Positions 7,543 through 17,075 of a stretch of 42,723 nt of DNA are shown here, one piece after another (within the stretch, counting starts at the first letter, position 1; each line of letters opens with the position of its first letter). Position numbers and translations under genes: made by a program. The stretch spans positions 1 through 42,723 of the forward strand of contig QCGU01000008.1 of assembly GCA_003278165.1 (NCBI GenBank), read 5' to 3'. The notes below the pieces were generated by a model that was not told the DNA's origin, ran no database searches, and saw only the letters and a program-made list of their open reading frames with translations. Source of the DNA: Pelagibacteraceae bacterium AG-390-A02. GTDB lineage: Bacteria; Pseudomonadota; Alphaproteobacteria; Pelagibacterales; Pelagibacteraceae.

Positions 7543-7627
7543 GGGGCGATGGCGGAATTGGTAGACGCGCTGGTCTTAGGAACCAGTCGAGCAATCGGTG
7601 AAGGTTCGAGTCCTTTTCGCCCTACCA
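7543..7627 (+). tRNA. tRNA-Leu (anticodon UAG)
   Basis: An 85-nt class II tRNA with encoded CCA (7625-7627). The acceptor stem is GGGGCGA pairing with TCGCCCT (first pair G-U). The D arm contains AATTGGTAGA, the anticodon stem is CTGGT/ACCAG around the loop CTTAGGA, and the long variable arm CGAGCAATCG is typical of leucine tRNAs. The T arm has TTCGAGT. Discriminator A73 fits leucine. The trigger factor ATG lies only 9 nt downstream, so tRNA and mRNA are probably made as one transcript. Confidence 0.96.
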
Positions 7628-7636
7628 TTAAAAATT

Positions 7637-9064
7637 ATGAAAGTTACTGTAGAAAATAAAAAAGGTTTAAATAAAGATCTTAAAATTTTTATAGATAAAG
7701 AGACCATGAACTCTTATATGGATGAAAAATATGAAGAGATCAAAGGAACAGTAAATTTAAAAGGTTTTCGTCCAGGAAAAGTACCAAAAGAAATTTTAAA
7801 GAGACAGTTTGGTAAAGCTGTATTTGGTGAGGTGTTAGACAAAGTTTTAAAAGATACATCTACAAAAGCCTTAGAAGAAAAAAAAATTAAACCAGCAGGT
7901 CAACCAAAATTAGATCTAAAAACATATGGTGAAGATAAAGAATTAGAATATGTATTGTCAGTTACAGAATTACCTAAAGTAGAGATTAAATCATTAGAAA
8001 ACATTAAATTTGATGAATACACTGTCAAAATTGATGATAGCGAGACAGATAAAAGAATAAAAGAAATTGCTAAGAACCAACCAAATTTTAAAGAGGGTGT
8101 AGCAGACACAAAAGCAAAAGAAGGTGATCTCGTTGCATTAGATTATAAAGCAACTATTGATGGCAAAGAATTTAAAGGAAGTGAAGGAAAAAATACACAG
8201 CTTACTCTTGGTAAAGACTTATTTTTGAAAGGTTTTGATAAGCAGTTAATTGGTGTTAAAAAAGACGATGAGAAAGTTGTTGAAGCAACACTTCCAGAAA
8301 ATTACCCTGAAAAAGAATTAGTTAATAAAAAAGCTAAATTTAATTGTAAAATCTTATCAGTCAAACAAGCTCAAGAGGTAAAGATAGATGATGATTTTGC
8401 AAAAAATTTAGGTGCTAAAGATTTGAAAGATCTTAAAGCTTTGATTTCAAAACAAATAAATGACGAATATAAAAATTCCTTAGATCAACTTTCAAAAAAT
8501 CAAATTTTAAAAGAAATAGAAAAAATCAAAGTTGATGAAGTGCCAGAAAACTTAGTCGAAGAAGAAGTTAAAATTCTTTCACAAGGCATGTCTGAAGATG
8601 AGGCTAAAAAGAATAAAAAATCTTTTGAGGAAAAAGCAAAAACAAGAATCAAAACTGGATTAATCTTAAACGAATTTGGTGAAAAAAATAAAATCAAAGT
8701 TAGTGAACAAGAGATTCAAGCTGAAGTTCAAAAGCAATTAAGAATGATGCCTGGGCAAGAAAAAATGGTGATGGATTTTTATCAAAAAAATCCATCTGCT
8801 TTAGCCAGTCTAAGAGGGACAGTTTACGAGGAGAAAATTTTAAACTTAATTAAAGAAAAAGGAAAACCAAATAAAAAAGAAATTTCAAAAGATGAAGCAG
8901 AAAAAATTTTAAAACAAGCTCACAAACATGATCATGACCATGAAGATAAAAAAGAAACAAAAAAGAAACCAGCAGCAAAAGCCTCAAAGGAAAAAAAACC
9001 TTCAACAAAAACAGTAAAAACAAAAGCAGCTGCTAAAAAAACAAAAAAAGTTAGCAAAAAGTAA
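7637..9064 (+). CDS. tig: Trigger factor, ribosome-associated chaperone
   Basis: A 475-aa trigger factor, a chaperone and peptidyl-prolyl isomerase that docks at the ribosome exit tunnel. The ribosome-binding signature GFRPGKVP is at 43-50. The FKBP-like PPIase domain follows, from [17 protein letters not shown] to about KILSVKQ, then the helical C-terminal domain with the [17 protein letters not shown] segment. Residues after about 427 form an extra tail: a His/Asp run (HKHDHDHE), then a Lys/Ala/Thr-rich stretch to the end. The ATG at 7637 matches the family N-terminus; an in-frame GTG inside the tRNA is not credible. clpP, clpX and lon follow, the standard quality-control neighbourhood. Confidence 0.95.
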   Translation: MKVTVENKKGLNKDLKIFIDKETMNSYMDEKYEEIKGTVNLKGFRPGKVPKEILKRQFGKAVFGEVLDKVLKDTSTKALEEKKIKPAGQPKLDLKTYGEDKELEYVLSVTELPKVEIKSLENIKFDEYTVKIDDSETDKRIKEIAKNQPNFKEGVADTKAKEGDLVALDYKATIDGKEFKGSEGKNTQLTLGKDLFLKGFDKQLIGVKKDDEKVVEATLPENYPEKELVNKKAKFNCKILSVKQAQEVKIDDDFAKNLGAKDLKDLKALISKQINDEYKNSLDQLSKNQILKEIEKIKVDEVPENLVEEEVKILSQGMSEDEAKKNKKSFEEKAKTRIKTGLILNEFGEKNKIKVSEQEIQAEVQKQLRMMPGQEKMVMDFYQKNPSALASLRGTVYEEKILNLIKEKGKPNKKEISKDEAEKILKQAHKHDHDHEDKKETKKKPAAKASKEKKPSTKTVKTKAAAKKTKKVSKK

Positions 9065-9096
9065 TCACAAGTTGTATAAATAGATCGAATCAATTT

Positions 9097-9708
9097 ATGA
9101 CAACGAAATTATCAGAACATATGAGTAATCTAGTTCCTATGGTTGTAGAGCAATCAAGTAAAGGTGAAAGAGCTTATGATATTTACTCAAGACTTTTAAA
9201 GGAAAGAATTATTTTTTTAACTGGTCAGATAAATGACAATATTGCATCTTTGGTAACAGCTCAGTTATTATTTTTAGAAGCCGAGGATCCAAAGAAAGAA
9301 ATTTATTTATATATAAATAGTCCTGGTGGATTGGTTACAGCTGGTCTTGGAATTTACGATACCATGCAATATGTGAAACCAGACATATCAACTTTATGCA
9401 TTGGTCAAGCTGCGTCAATGGGATCATTTTTATTGGCTGCAGGAACTAAAGGTAAAAGATTTTCTTTACCTAACGCAAGAATAATGGTTCACCAACCTTC
9501 AGCAGGTTTTCAAGGACAAGCCACAGATATTGAAATTCATGCAAACGAAGTTTTGTCATTAAAGAAAAGATTAAATGAAATTTACTCAAAACATACAGGT
9601 AAAACTGTTGATGAAATAAAATCTGCTTTAGAGAGAGATAATTTCATGACCGCTGATGTCGCAAAATCATTTGGTCTTATTGACGAAGTAGTAGAAAAGA
9701 GATCATAA
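9097..9708 (+). CDS. clpP: ATP-dependent Clp protease proteolytic subunit
   Basis: A 203-aa serine protease subunit that forms the double-heptamer chamber used by ClpX. The catalytic triad is visible: S107 (GQAASMGS), H132 (MVHQP) and D181 (ERDNFM). The oxyanion-side INSPGG motif is at 73-78. A short N-terminal propeptide is likely, as in relatives, and length is normal. It lies 32 nt after trigger factor and 89 nt before clpX. Confidence 0.97.
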   Translation: MTTKLSEHMSNLVPMVVEQSSKGERAYDIYSRLLKERIIFLTGQINDNIASLVTAQLLFLEAEDPKKEIYLYINSPGGLVTAGLGIYDTMQYVKPDISTLCIGQAASMGSFLLAAGTKGKRFSLPNARIMVHQPSAGFQGQATDIEIHANEVLSLKKRLNEIYSKHTGKTVDEIKSALERDNFMTADVAKSFGLIDEVVEKRS

Positions 9709-9760
9709 TACACAATATATTGATAATTTATTAATCCAAACTTGATTAGTATGAGTCATC

Positions 9761-9766
9761 TATAAT
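9761..9766 (+). promoter_or_regulatory. Possible -10 element upstream of clpX
   Basis: A perfect TATAAT lies 31 nt upstream of the clpX ATG, in the 89-nt clpP-clpX gap. No good -35 sits at the usual distance: TTGATT at 9742-9747 is only 13 nt away. clpX may therefore have a weak promoter of its own in addition to read-through from clpP. AT-rich chance matches make this tentative. Confidence 0.3.
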
Positions 9767-9797
9767 AAAGTAACGGAATTGATTCGTTTATAAAACT

Positions 9798-11066
9798 ATG
9801 AGTACAAATAATAAAAATATTCTTTACTGCTCTTTTTGTGGAAAGAGCCAACACGAAGTTAGAAAATTAATTGCAGGACCAACTGTATTTATTTGTGACG
9901 AGTGTGTTGAGCTTTGTATGGATATTATTAAAGAGGAAAGCAAAGATACTTTTGTTAAACATCAAGACGGCCTTCCTTCACCAAAAGAAATTTGCTCTGT
10001 ATTAGATGATTATGTTATTGGTCAATCTCATGCTAAGAAAGTTCTATCAGTAGCTGTACATAATCATTACAAAAGACTTAATTATGAAAATAAAACTAGT
10101 AAGAATGTAGAATTATCTAAATCTAATATTCTATTAGTTGGGCCAACTGGCTGTGGTAAAACTTTATTAGCACAAACTCTAGCTAGAATTTTAGATGTTC
10201 CATTTACAATGGCTGATGCAACAACACTGACTGAAGCAGGATATGTCGGTGAAGATGTTGAAAATATTATTTTAAAATTACTTCAAGCTTCAGATTACAA
10301 TGTTGAAAAAGCACAGCGTGGAATAGTGTATATCGATGAGGTTGATAAAATTAGTAGAAAATCTGAAAATCCATCAATTACAAGAGACGTATCTGGAGAA
10401 GGAGTTCAACAAGCTTTATTAAAAATAATGGAAGGAACTGTTGCAAGTGTTCCACCTCAAGGAGGTCGAAAACACCCTCAACAGGAATTTTTACAAGTGG
10501 ATACAACAAATATTCTTTTCATTTGTGGAGGTGCATTTGCTGGTTTAGATAAAATTATTTCTCAAAGAGATAAAGGGACTTCAATTGGTTTTGGAGCAGA
10601 TGTTAAAAACACTCAAGATAAGAAAACAGGAGAGTGGATGAAGGGATTAGAGCCTGAGGATTTATTAAAATTTGGATTAATACCAGAATTTATTGGAAGA
10701 TTGCCAATGATTGCAACTCTTGAAGATCTGGATGAAAAATCATTGATCAAAATTTTACAAGAACCTAAAAATTCTTTAACCAAACAGTACCAAGAATTAT
10801 TTAAGTTAGATGGAGCGAAATTAACGTTTAAAGAAAATGCTCTTAAAGAAATAGCTCAAAAAGCAATTAGTAAAAAAACAGGGGCAAGAGGATTAAGATC
10901 AATATTAGAAAATATCTTATTAAAAACTATGTACGATCTTCCAAGTCAAGACAACATTGAAGAAGTAATCGTTGATGCTGGTGCTGCAAAAGGTCAATCA
11001 CAACCAATTTTAGTTCATTCTAAAGGCGAAAATAAATCTAAGTCTGGCAAAACATCAGCGGCTTAA
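9798..11066 (+). CDS. clpX: ATP-dependent Clp protease ATPase subunit ClpX
   Basis: A 422-aa AAA+ unfoldase that feeds substrates to ClpP. The N-terminal zinc-binding domain has C11, C14, C33 and C36. Walker A GPTGCGKT is at 115-122, the pore loop GYVG at 148-151 and Walker B IVYIDEVD at 176-183. The IGF tripeptide in TSIGFGADV is the loop that docks on ClpP. The C-terminal small domain includes the [10 protein letters not shown] sensor 2 motif. Length is standard. Confidence 0.97.
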   Translation: MSTNNKNILYCSFCGKSQHEVRKLIAGPTVFICDECVELCMDIIKEESKDTFVKHQDGLPSPKEICSVLDDYVIGQSHAKKVLSVAVHNHYKRLNYENKTSKNVELSKSNILLVGPTGCGKTLLAQTLARILDVPFTMADATTLTEAGYVGEDVENIILKLLQASDYNVEKAQRGIVYIDEVDKISRKSENPSITRDVSGEGVQQALLKIMEGTVASVPPQGGRKHPQQEFLQVDTTNILFICGGAFAGLDKIISQRDKGTSIGFGADVKNTQDKKTGEWMKGLEPEDLLKFGLIPEFIGRLPMIATLEDLDEKSLIKILQEPKNSLTKQYQELFKLDGAKLTFKENALKEIAQKAISKKTGARGLRSILENILLKTMYDLPSQDNIEEVIVDAGAAKGQSQPILVHSKGENKSKSGKTSAA

Positions 11067-11098
11067 TATCCTTAATAAGTAACAAAAACCTATTGCAA

Positions 11099-11111
11099 TA
11101 TAATATATAAT
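11099..11111 (+). promoter_or_regulatory. Tandem TATAAT boxes upstream of lon
   Basis: Two perfect TATAAT hexamers occur at 11099-11104 and 11106-11111, within the 60-nt clpX-lon gap and 15-28 nt before the lon ATG. No convincing -35 is present at 16-18 nt from either. If used, the lon transcript would have a very short leader. The AT-rich background makes this weak evidence. Confidence 0.25.
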
Positions 11112-11126
11112 ATCCATATTAATATC

Positions 11127-13505
11127 ATGGATGTTAAAATATCATTGCCGTTATTACCTTTAAGAGACATTGTTGTCTTCCCAAGCATGGTAATCCCTCT
11201 ATTTGTAGGAAGAGATAAATCTATTTCTGCACTTAATGAGGTAATGAAGAAAGATAAGAAGATCATTCTTGTAACACAAAAAAATTCAGAGATAGACGAC
11301 CCTAAAAAAACAGACGTATTTATGTATGGTTGTGAAGGAAGCATCTTACAATTATTAAAGTTACCTGATGGAACTGTAAAAGTTTTAGTAGAGGGTATTA
11401 AAAGAGTTAAAATTTTAGATTTTAAAGATAATGAGAAATTTATTACGTGTGACTACACATACTTCAATGATGTTTTGCCAAAAGACGAAGATTTATTTCC
11501 ACTAGCTGCTACAGCTTTAAGAAGATTAGAAAAGTTAACTTCAATAAATAAGAAAATTTCTAATGAAACAATAAATACAATTAAACAGTTAAAGGATCCT
11601 TCACAAATTGCTGATAATATTGCTTCACACATCACAGCTACAATTTCAGAAAAACAGCAAATTTTTGAAACAGTAGATGTTAAGAAAAGATTAAATGCCA
11701 TAATTAAAATTATGGAGAATGAAACGAGTATAATTGGTGTAGAGAAAAGAATTCGAGGAAGAGTTAAAACTCAAATGGAAAAAACTCAAAGAGAATACTA
11801 TTTAAATGAACAGCTCAAAGCTATTCAAAAAGAACTCGGTGAGATTGAAGATGGTAAGGACGAAACTACCAGTTTAAACAAAGCTATTACAAAAGCAAAA
11901 ATGCCTAAAGAAGTTGAAAAGAAATGTCTTCAAGAGCTAAAAAAATTGAAGAACATGAGTCCAATGTCTGCTGAAGCTACAGTAGTTAGAAATTATCTAG
12001 ATTGGATGACAGAACTTCCTTGGCATAAGAAAAGTGAAGTAGATATAGATTTAACTAAGGCATTAAATATTCTTGATAAAGATCATTTTGGATTAGAAAA
12101 AGTAAAAGAAAGAATAATTGAATTCTTAGCGGTTCAAAAAAGAATGGAAAAGATTAAAGGCCCAATATTGTGCTTAGTTGGCCCTCCTGGAGTTGGTAAA
12201 ACATCTTTGGGTAAATCTATCGCAAAAGCAACTAACAGAGAATTTGTTAGAATGTCAGTAGGAGGGATGAGAGACGAGGCAGAAATAAGAGGGCATAGAA
12301 GAACTTATATTGGATCATTACCAGGTAAAATAATTCAAATGATGAAAAAAGCTGGAACAAAAAATCCTTTAATTTTATTAGATGAAATAGACAAAATTGG
12401 AAATGATTACAGAGGTGATCCTTCGTCAGCACTTTTAGAAGCATTAGATCCAGAACAAAATACAACTTTTAACGATCATTATTTAGAAGTTGATTATGAT
12501 TTATCTGATGTAATGTTTGTAACAACTGCAAATACTTTAAATATACTACCTCCATTATTAGACAGAATGGAAGTAATAAGACTTGCTGGTTACACTGAGG
12601 ACGAAAAAATTAGTATAGCTAATAAATATCTACTACCTAAACAAATTAAAGATAATGGTGTTAAAGAAAAAGAGATGAAATTAGACGATGACATCATAAA
12701 AGAAGTAATTAGAGGATACACAAAAGAGTCAGGTGTCAGAAACTTAGAAAGAGAAATTTCAAAACTTGCTAGAAAAGTTGTTAAGAAAATTGTAGCAGGT
12801 GAAGAGAAAGAAGTTCAAATTAATAATAAAAATTTATCTGATTTTCTTGGTGTAGCAAAGTTTAAATTTGGTGAGCTAGAAAGTGAAAATAGAGTAGGTA
12901 TAGTAACAGGACTTGCTTGGACGGAATATGGAGGAGAAATCTTAAAAATTGAAACAGTAACTATGCCTGGTAAAGGAAGAATGCAGATTACTGGAAAGCT
13001 AGGTGATGTGATGCAAGAATCAGTGAAAGCAGCAAAATCTTTTGTTAGATCAAAATGTTTAGAGTACGGAATTATTCCACCTTTATTTGAGAAAAAAGAT
13101 TTTCACATTCACGTACCAGAAGGGGCAACACCAAAAGATGGTCCATCTGCTGGAATAGGAATGGTTACCTCAATTGTTTCATCGATTACCAATATACCTG
13201 TGAGAAGAGACGTTGCGATGACTGGTGAGGTAACATTAACAGGCCAAGTATTGCCAATCGGTGGTCTTAAAGAAAAATTATTAGCTGCTCATAGAGCTGG
13301 AATAAAAGAAGTTTTAATTCCAAAAGAAAACGAAAAAGATCTAGTGGATATGCCTAAGAAAATTATAGATGATATTAAAATTACGCCAGTAGAATATGCT
13401 GACCAAGTAATTAAGATTGCTTTAACTAAAGAACTTAAACCTACAGAATGGGTGGAGGTAGATTTAGCTAAAAAAGACGATAAATCTCAAGCTAGTATTC
13501 AATAA
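11127..13505 (+). CDS. lon: ATP-dependent protease Lon
   Basis: A 792-aa LonA-type protease that degrades misfolded and regulatory proteins. The N-terminal substrate-binding domain starts LPLLPLRDIVVFP. The AAA+ module has Walker A GPPGVGKT at 352-359 and a Walker B-type LILLDEIDKI. The proteolytic domain has the Ser-Lys dyad, S674 in PKDGPSAG and K717 in GGLKEKLLAAH. All domains are complete and length is normal. Two tRNA genes follow, the first 50 nt downstream; the HU gene often found after lon in alphaproteobacteria is not there. Confidence 0.97.
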   Translation: MDVKISLPLLPLRDIVVFPSMVIPLFVGRDKSISALNEVMKKDKKIILVTQKNSEIDDPKKTDVFMYGCEGSILQLLKLPDGTVKVLVEGIKRVKILDFKDNEKFITCDYTYFNDVLPKDEDLFPLAATALRRLEKLTSINKKISNETINTIKQLKDPSQIADNIASHITATISEKQQIFETVDVKKRLNAIIKIMENETSIIGVEKRIRGRVKTQMEKTQREYYLNEQLKAIQKELGEIEDGKDETTSLNKAITKAKMPKEVEKKCLQELKKLKNMSPMSAEATVVRNYLDWMTELPWHKKSEVDIDLTKALNILDKDHFGLEKVKERIIEFLAVQKRMEKIKGPILCLVGPPGVGKTSLGKSIAKATNREFVRMSVGGMRDEAEIRGHRRTYIGSLPGKIIQMMKKAGTKNPLILLDEIDKIGNDYRGDPSSALLEALDPEQNTTFNDHYLEVDYDLSDVMFVTTANTLNILPPLLDRMEVIRLAGYTEDEKISIANKYLLPKQIKDNGVKEKEMKLDDDIIKEVIRGYTKESGVRNLEREISKLARKVVKKIVAGEEKEVQINNKNLSDFLGVAKFKFGELESENRVGIVTGLAWTEYGGEILKIETVTMPGKGRMQITGKLGDVMQESVKAAKSFVRSKCLEYGIIPPLFEKKDFHIHVPEGATPKDGPSAGIGMVTSIVSSITNIPVRRDVAMTGEVTLTGQVLPIGGLKEKLLAAHRAGIKEVLIPKENEKDLVDMPKKIIDDIKITPVEYADQVIKIALTKELKPTEWVEVDLAKKDDKSQASIQ

Positions 13506-13555
13506 TAATTAATTTACTTTATTTAAGTGTTGATGTAATAAGTAGCTCTGTTTTG

Positions 13556-13631
13556 GGGCGGTTAGCTCAGTTGGTAGAGCATCTCGTTTACACCGAGGGG
13601 GTCAAAGGTTCGAGTCCTTTACTGCCCACCA
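13556..13631 (+). tRNA. tRNA-Val (anticodon UAC)
   Basis: A 76-nt cloverleaf with encoded CCA. The acceptor GGGCGGT pairs with ACTGCCC (one G-U pair). The D arm is GCTCAGTTGGTAGAGC, the anticodon stem TCTCG/CGAGG encloses TTTACAC (anticodon TAC), and the T arm is AAAGG-TTCGAGT-CCTTT. It is followed 12 nt later by tRNA-Asp on the same strand. Confidence 0.96.
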
Positions 13632-13643
13632 AACAAACTAAGT

Positions 13644-13720
13644 GGGGGTGTAGCTCAGTTGGTTAGAGCGATCGCCTGTCACGCGATAGGTCGAGGGTTC
13701 GAGTCCCTTCACTCCCGCCA
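13644..13720 (+). tRNA. tRNA-Asp (anticodon GUC)
   Basis: A 77-nt cloverleaf with encoded CCA and discriminator G73, as expected for aspartate. The acceptor GGGGGTG pairs with CACTCCC (one G-U pair). The anticodon stem ATCGC/GCGAT encloses CTGTCAC, giving GTC. The T arm is GAGGG-TTCGAGT-CCCTT. It lies 88 nt upstream of nuoA; no T-rich terminator hairpin follows except a short T run, so read-through into nuo is possible. Confidence 0.96.
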
Positions 13721-13763
13721 CTTTTTCCCAATAAATAGTCTGTTAATATAAATAAAATGTGAC

Positions 13764-13801
13764 TTATCTGCCCTTCAACATCAGATAAAAACTGATATAT
13801 A
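13764..13801 (+). promoter_or_regulatory. Inverted repeat and possible extended -10 promoter before nuoA
   Basis: A 7-bp inverted repeat, TTATCTG (13764-13770) and CAGATAA (13782-13788), encloses an 11-nt loop. Overlapping its end, TTCAAC (13774-13779) and TGATATATA (TG at 13793, -10-like TATATA at 13796-13801) resemble a sigma-70 promoter with an extended -10 and a 16-nt spacer. Transcription would start at or next to the nuoA ATG (13809), giving a nearly leaderless message. This is pattern inspection only. Confidence 0.3.
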
Positions 13802-13808
13802 GATTTCC

Positions 13809-14177
13809 ATGTTATCTGAATTTTTAAAAGATTACCTACCAATTATTCTATTTTTAATAATTGCTCTTGGTTTAAGTATTGCTTTTGTAGTATTAAATTT
13901 TTTACTTTCTCCAAAAAAACCTGATCCAGAAAAATTATCTGCATATGAATGTGGTTTCGAGCCATTTCAAGACTCTAGAATGGAGTTTGATGTAAGATTT
14001 TATTTAGTTGCAATTCTATTTATCATATTTGATCTTGAAATCGCTTTCCTATTTCCATGGGCAATATCATTAGGAAACATTGGTCTATTAGGTTTTTCAT
14101 CAATGATGATTTTTCTATTCATACTAACAGTTGGTTTTATTTATGAATGGAAAAAAGGTGCTCTAGATTGGGAATAA
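13809..14177 (+). CDS. nuoA: NADH-quinone oxidoreductase subunit A
   Basis: A 122-aa membrane subunit of respiratory complex I with three hydrophobic helices. The conserved matrix/cytoplasmic loop [20 protein letters not shown] is present, including the cysteine near the quinone site, followed by the acidic helix [11 protein letters not shown]. Length is normal. It is the first gene of a complete 14-gene nuo cluster in canonical A-to-N order and is followed after 10 nt by nuoB. Confidence 0.97.
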   Translation: MLSEFLKDYLPIILFLIIALGLSIAFVVLNFLLSPKKPDPEKLSAYECGFEPFQDSRMEFDVRFYLVAILFIIFDLEIAFLFPWAISLGNIGLLGFSSMMIFLFILTVGFIYEWKKGALDWE

Positions 14178-14187
14178 AATTAATTTA

Positions 14188-14703
14188 ATGAACGAAAAAA
14201 TAGAACAAGTTCCTGAAGAGTTTAAACAACTTGCTAAAGATTTTAGTAAAAATGGTTTTATAACCACATCGCTGGATAATTTAATTAATTGGTCTAGATC
14301 TGGCTCTTTGCATTGGATGACTTTTGGTCTTGCTTGTTGTGCAGTTGAAATGATGCAAACAGCAATGCCAAGATATGACTTAGAAAGATTTGGAGCTGCT
14401 CCACGTGGGTCACCAAGACAATCAGATGTAATGATTGTTGCTGGAACATTAACAAACAAAATGGCACCAGCTTTGAGAAAAGTTTATGACCAAATGCCAG
14501 AACCTAGATATGTAATTTCTATGGGAAGCTGTGCTAATGGTGGAGGTTATTATCATTATTCGTATTCAGTTGTTAGAGGATGTGATCGTATAGTTCCAGT
14601 TGATGTATATGTTCCAGGATGTCCTCCTTCGGCAGAAGCTTTATTATATGGAATTTTACAATTACAAAAAAAAATTAGGAAAAAAGGATCTTTTATAAGA
14701 TAG
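14188..14703 (+). CDS. nuoB: NADH-quinone oxidoreductase subunit B
   Basis: A 171-aa peripheral-arm subunit that carries the terminal [4Fe-4S] cluster N2, which passes electrons to quinone. The ligands C50 and C51 (adjacent), C115 (SMGSCANGG) and C145 ([10 protein letters not shown]) are all present. The [15 protein letters not shown] segment lines the quinone cavity. It starts with a clean ATG and is 2 nt from nuoC. Confidence 0.97.
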   Translation: MNEKIEQVPEEFKQLAKDFSKNGFITTSLDNLINWSRSGSLHWMTFGLACCAVEMMQTAMPRYDLERFGAAPRGSPRQSDVMIVAGTLTNKMAPALRKVYDQMPEPRYVISMGSCANGGGYYHYSYSVVRGCDRIVPVDVYVPGCPPSAEALLYGILQLQKKIRKKGSFIR

Positions 14704-14705
14704 TT

Positions 14706-15311
14706 ATGAAGAGTTTAGAGGATCTAGAAAAAAAAATTAATTCTGAGTTAACTACGAAAATTAACAATTCGGAGATAAAACATAATCAAATTTATTTAGA
14801 AACAGATAAAGATGATTTTTTAGATGTAGTATTATTATTAAAAACCAACTTAGATACAAAATTTCAACAGCTGATAGATATTACAGTTGTAGATTATCCT
14901 GAAAATAACCAAAGATTTCAAGTGGTTTACTTATTTTTAAGTCATGAATTTAATCAAAGACTAGTTCTAAAATACTCTATTTCAGAAAATGAAGTTATAC
15001 CTTCTTTAACAAGTATTTTTCCTGCTGCAAACTGGATGGAAAGAGAAGTTTTTGATATGTATGGTGTAAATTTCAAAAATCATCCTGACTTAAGAAGAAT
15101 ACTCACAGATTATGGTTTTGAAGGACATCCTTTGAGAAAAGATTTTCCGTTAACTGGTCACTCTGAGGTTAGATATAGTGAAGATCAAAAAAAAGTTATT
15201 AGCGAACCAGTTAAATTAGAGCAAAATTATCGAAATTTTGATTACGAAAGCCCTTGGGAAGGAACAAAATATATTAAAGAAGAAATTGAAAACAATGACA
15301 AAAAAAATTAA
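14706..15311 (+). CDS. nuoC: NADH-quinone oxidoreductase subunit C
   Basis: A 201-aa 30-kDa-type subunit of the complex I peripheral arm; it binds no cofactor and scaffolds NuoB and NuoD. The signature [20 protein letters not shown] is present, followed by [19 protein letters not shown]. It is separate from nuoD, unlike the fused nuoCD of E. coli. Its last 17 nt overlap the nuoD start. Confidence 0.96.
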   Translation: MKSLEDLEKKINSELTTKINNSEIKHNQIYLETDKDDFLDVVLLLKTNLDTKFQQLIDITVVDYPENNQRFQVVYLFLSHEFNQRLVLKYSISENEVIPSLTSIFPAANWMEREVFDMYGVNFKNHPDLRRILTDYGFEGHPLRKDFPLTGHSEVRYSEDQKKVISEPVKLEQNYRNFDYESPWEGTKYIKEEIENNDKKN

Positions 15312-16470
15312 AAATTTAAATTTAAATTTTGGTCCTCAACATCCAGCAGCTCACGGTGTATTAAGATTAATATTAGAATTAGACGGTGAGGTTGTTGAAA
15401 AAGCAGACCCACATATAGGTTTACTCCACAGAGGTACAGAAAAATTAATTGAAAACAAGACTTACATGCAAGCTGTTCCTTATTTTGATCGTTTAGATTA
15501 TGTAGCCCCAATGAATCAAGAACATGCTTTTGCTCTTGCTGTAGAAAAAATTCTTAAAATAGATGTACCGATTAGAGCTCAGTATATAAGAGTTATTTTT
15601 TGTGAGATAGGAAGAATATTAAGTCATATTCTTAACGTAACAACTCAAGCGCTTGATGTTGGTGCTTTAACTCCTTCGCTTTGGGGTTTTGAAGAACGAG
15701 AAACTTTAATGACTTTTTACGAAAGAGCTTCTGGATCAAGATTACATGCTAACTACTTTAGAGCAGGTGGTGTTCACCAAGACTTACCAAAAGGTTTAGA
15801 GGAAGATATTTCAAACTTTTGTGAGACATTTCCAAAAGTGATTAATGATTTAGAAAGTCTTTTAACTGACAATAGAATCTTCAAACAAAGAAATGTTGAT
15901 ATTGGAATTGTAAGTAAACAGGATGCTTTAGATTATTCTTTTTCAGGTGTAATGATTAGAGGATCAGGAGTGCCTTGGGATTTAAGAAAATCTCAACCTT
16001 ATGATTGTTATGAAGATTTAGATTTTAAAATACCAGTTGGAAAAAATGGCGATTGCTACGATAGATACTTATGTAGAATTGAAGAAATGAAAGAGAGTAT
16101 TTCTATTATCAAACAGTGTCTATCTAAAATGGAAAAAGGACCAGTTAAATCACTAGATGGAAAAATTAGTCCACCATCAAAAAAAGATATTAAGCAATCA
16201 ATGGAAGCGTTAATTCATCATTTTAAATTATTTACTGAAGGTTACAGGGTGCCTAAGGATGAAATTTATACAGCTGTTGAAGCTCCCAAGGGAGAATTTG
16301 GAGTTTATTTAATTTCTGATGGTTCAAGCAAACCTTATAAATGCAAGATAAGAGCCCCAGGCTTTTCACATTTACAATCAATGGATTATTTAATTAAAGG
16401 ACATATGCTAGCAGATGTACCAGCAGTTCTAGGTTCATTAGATATTGTTTTTGGTGAGGTGGATAGATGA
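15295..16470 (+). CDS. nuoD: NADH-quinone oxidoreductase subunit D
   Basis: A 391-aa 49-kDa-type subunit that forms the quinone pocket with Nuo[16 protein letters not shown] is near the N-terminus and includes the conserved quinone-site His. [14 protein letters not shown] and the C-terminal [10 protein letters not shown] end are characteristic. I choose the ATG at 15295, which gives the family N-terminus and a 17-nt overlap with nuoC; an in-frame ATG at 15238 would overlap nuoC by 74 nt and adds non-conserved sequence. nuoE starts in an ATGA overlap at the stop. Confidence 0.96.
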   Translation: MTKKIKNLNLNFGPQHPAAHGVLRLILELDGEVVEKADPHIGLLHRGTEKLIENKTYMQAVPYFDRLDYVAPMNQEHAFALAVEKILKIDVPIRAQYIRVIFCEIGRILSHILNVTTQALDVGALTPSLWGFEERETLMTFYERASGSRLHANYFRAGGVHQDLPKGLEEDISNFCETFPKVINDLESLLTDNRIFKQRNVDIGIVSKQDALDYSFSGVMIRGSGVPWDLRKSQPYDCYEDLDFKIPVGKNGDCYDRYLCRIEEMKESISIIKQCLSKMEKGPVKSLDGKISPPSKKDIKQSMEALIHHFKLFTEGYRVPKDEIYTAVEAPKGEFGVYLISDGSSKPYKCKIRAPGFSHLQSMDYLIKGHMLADVPAVLGSLDIVFGEVDR

Positions 16471-17075
16471 GTTTAAGAAAACCAGCAAAAGATCAACCAG
16501 AAAGTTTTGAATTTAATGCTTCCTCTTTAGAGGAAGCAAATCATATTGTTGCAAAATATCCAAAAGGAAAACAGCAAAGTGCTGTTATGGCTTTGCTTTA
16601 TATTGCTCAAAGACAAAATAATAATTGGATACCATTAGCTGCAATGAAGTATATCGCTAAGTTTTTAGATATGCCTTATATAAAGGTATATGAGGTGGCC
16701 ACTTTCTACACAATGTATAATTTATCACCAGTTGGAAAATATTTTGTACAAGTATGTACTACAACACCATGCATGATAAGAGGTGCAAATAAATTAGTTG
16801 AAGCTTGTAAGGAAAAAATTTCTGAAAATGAATGTGAATTATCAAGTGATAAGAGTTGTTCATGGATGGAGGTTGAGTGCCTAGGTGCATGTGTTACTGC
16901 TCCTATGATGCAAATAAATGATGATTATTACGAAGATCTTGATAAAGAGAAAACATCTGAGATTTTAGATAAAATTTTAAATGGAGAAACTCCAAAACCT
17001 GGTTCATACAGAGGAAGAATAAATAATGAGCCAGAGAATAATAGAAAAACACTAACGGATTTAAAAAATGCTTAA
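16467..17075 (+). CDS. nuoE: NADH-quinone oxidoreductase subunit E
   Basis: A 202-aa 24-kDa-type subunit with a thioredoxin-like fold carrying [2Fe-2S] cluster N1a. Ligands C97 and C102 (CTTTPC) and C138 and C142 (CLGAC) are present. The N-terminal helical region ([15 protein letters not shown]) matches the family. A polar tail of about 25 residues extends past the core, as is common in alphaproteobacteria. It overlaps nuoD by 4 nt and nuoF by 8 nt, consistent with translational coupling. Confidence 0.96.
   Translation: MSLRKPAKDQPESFEFNASSLEEANHIVAKYPKGKQQSAVMALLYIAQRQNNNWIPLAAMKYIAKFLDMPYIKVYEVATFYTMYNLSPVGKYFVQVCTTTPCMIRGANKLVEACKEKISENECELSSDKSCSWMEVECLGACVTAPMMQINDDYYEDLDKEKTSEILDKILNGETPKPGSYRGRINNEPENNRKTLTDLKNA

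Noticed and set aside
7598-7636. Extended trigger factor start at a GTG inside tRNA-Leu
   Set aside because: The added 13 residues are read from the tRNA itself; the ATG at 7637 gives the normal family N-terminus.
13721-13730. Short T run after tRNA-Asp as a terminator
   Set aside because: No independent hairpin precedes the T run; the adjacent stem is the tRNA acceptor itself.
15238-15294. Longer NuoD start inside nuoC
   Set aside because: The added residues are nuoC sequence in another frame and do not match the NuoD N-terminus; ATG 15295 does.
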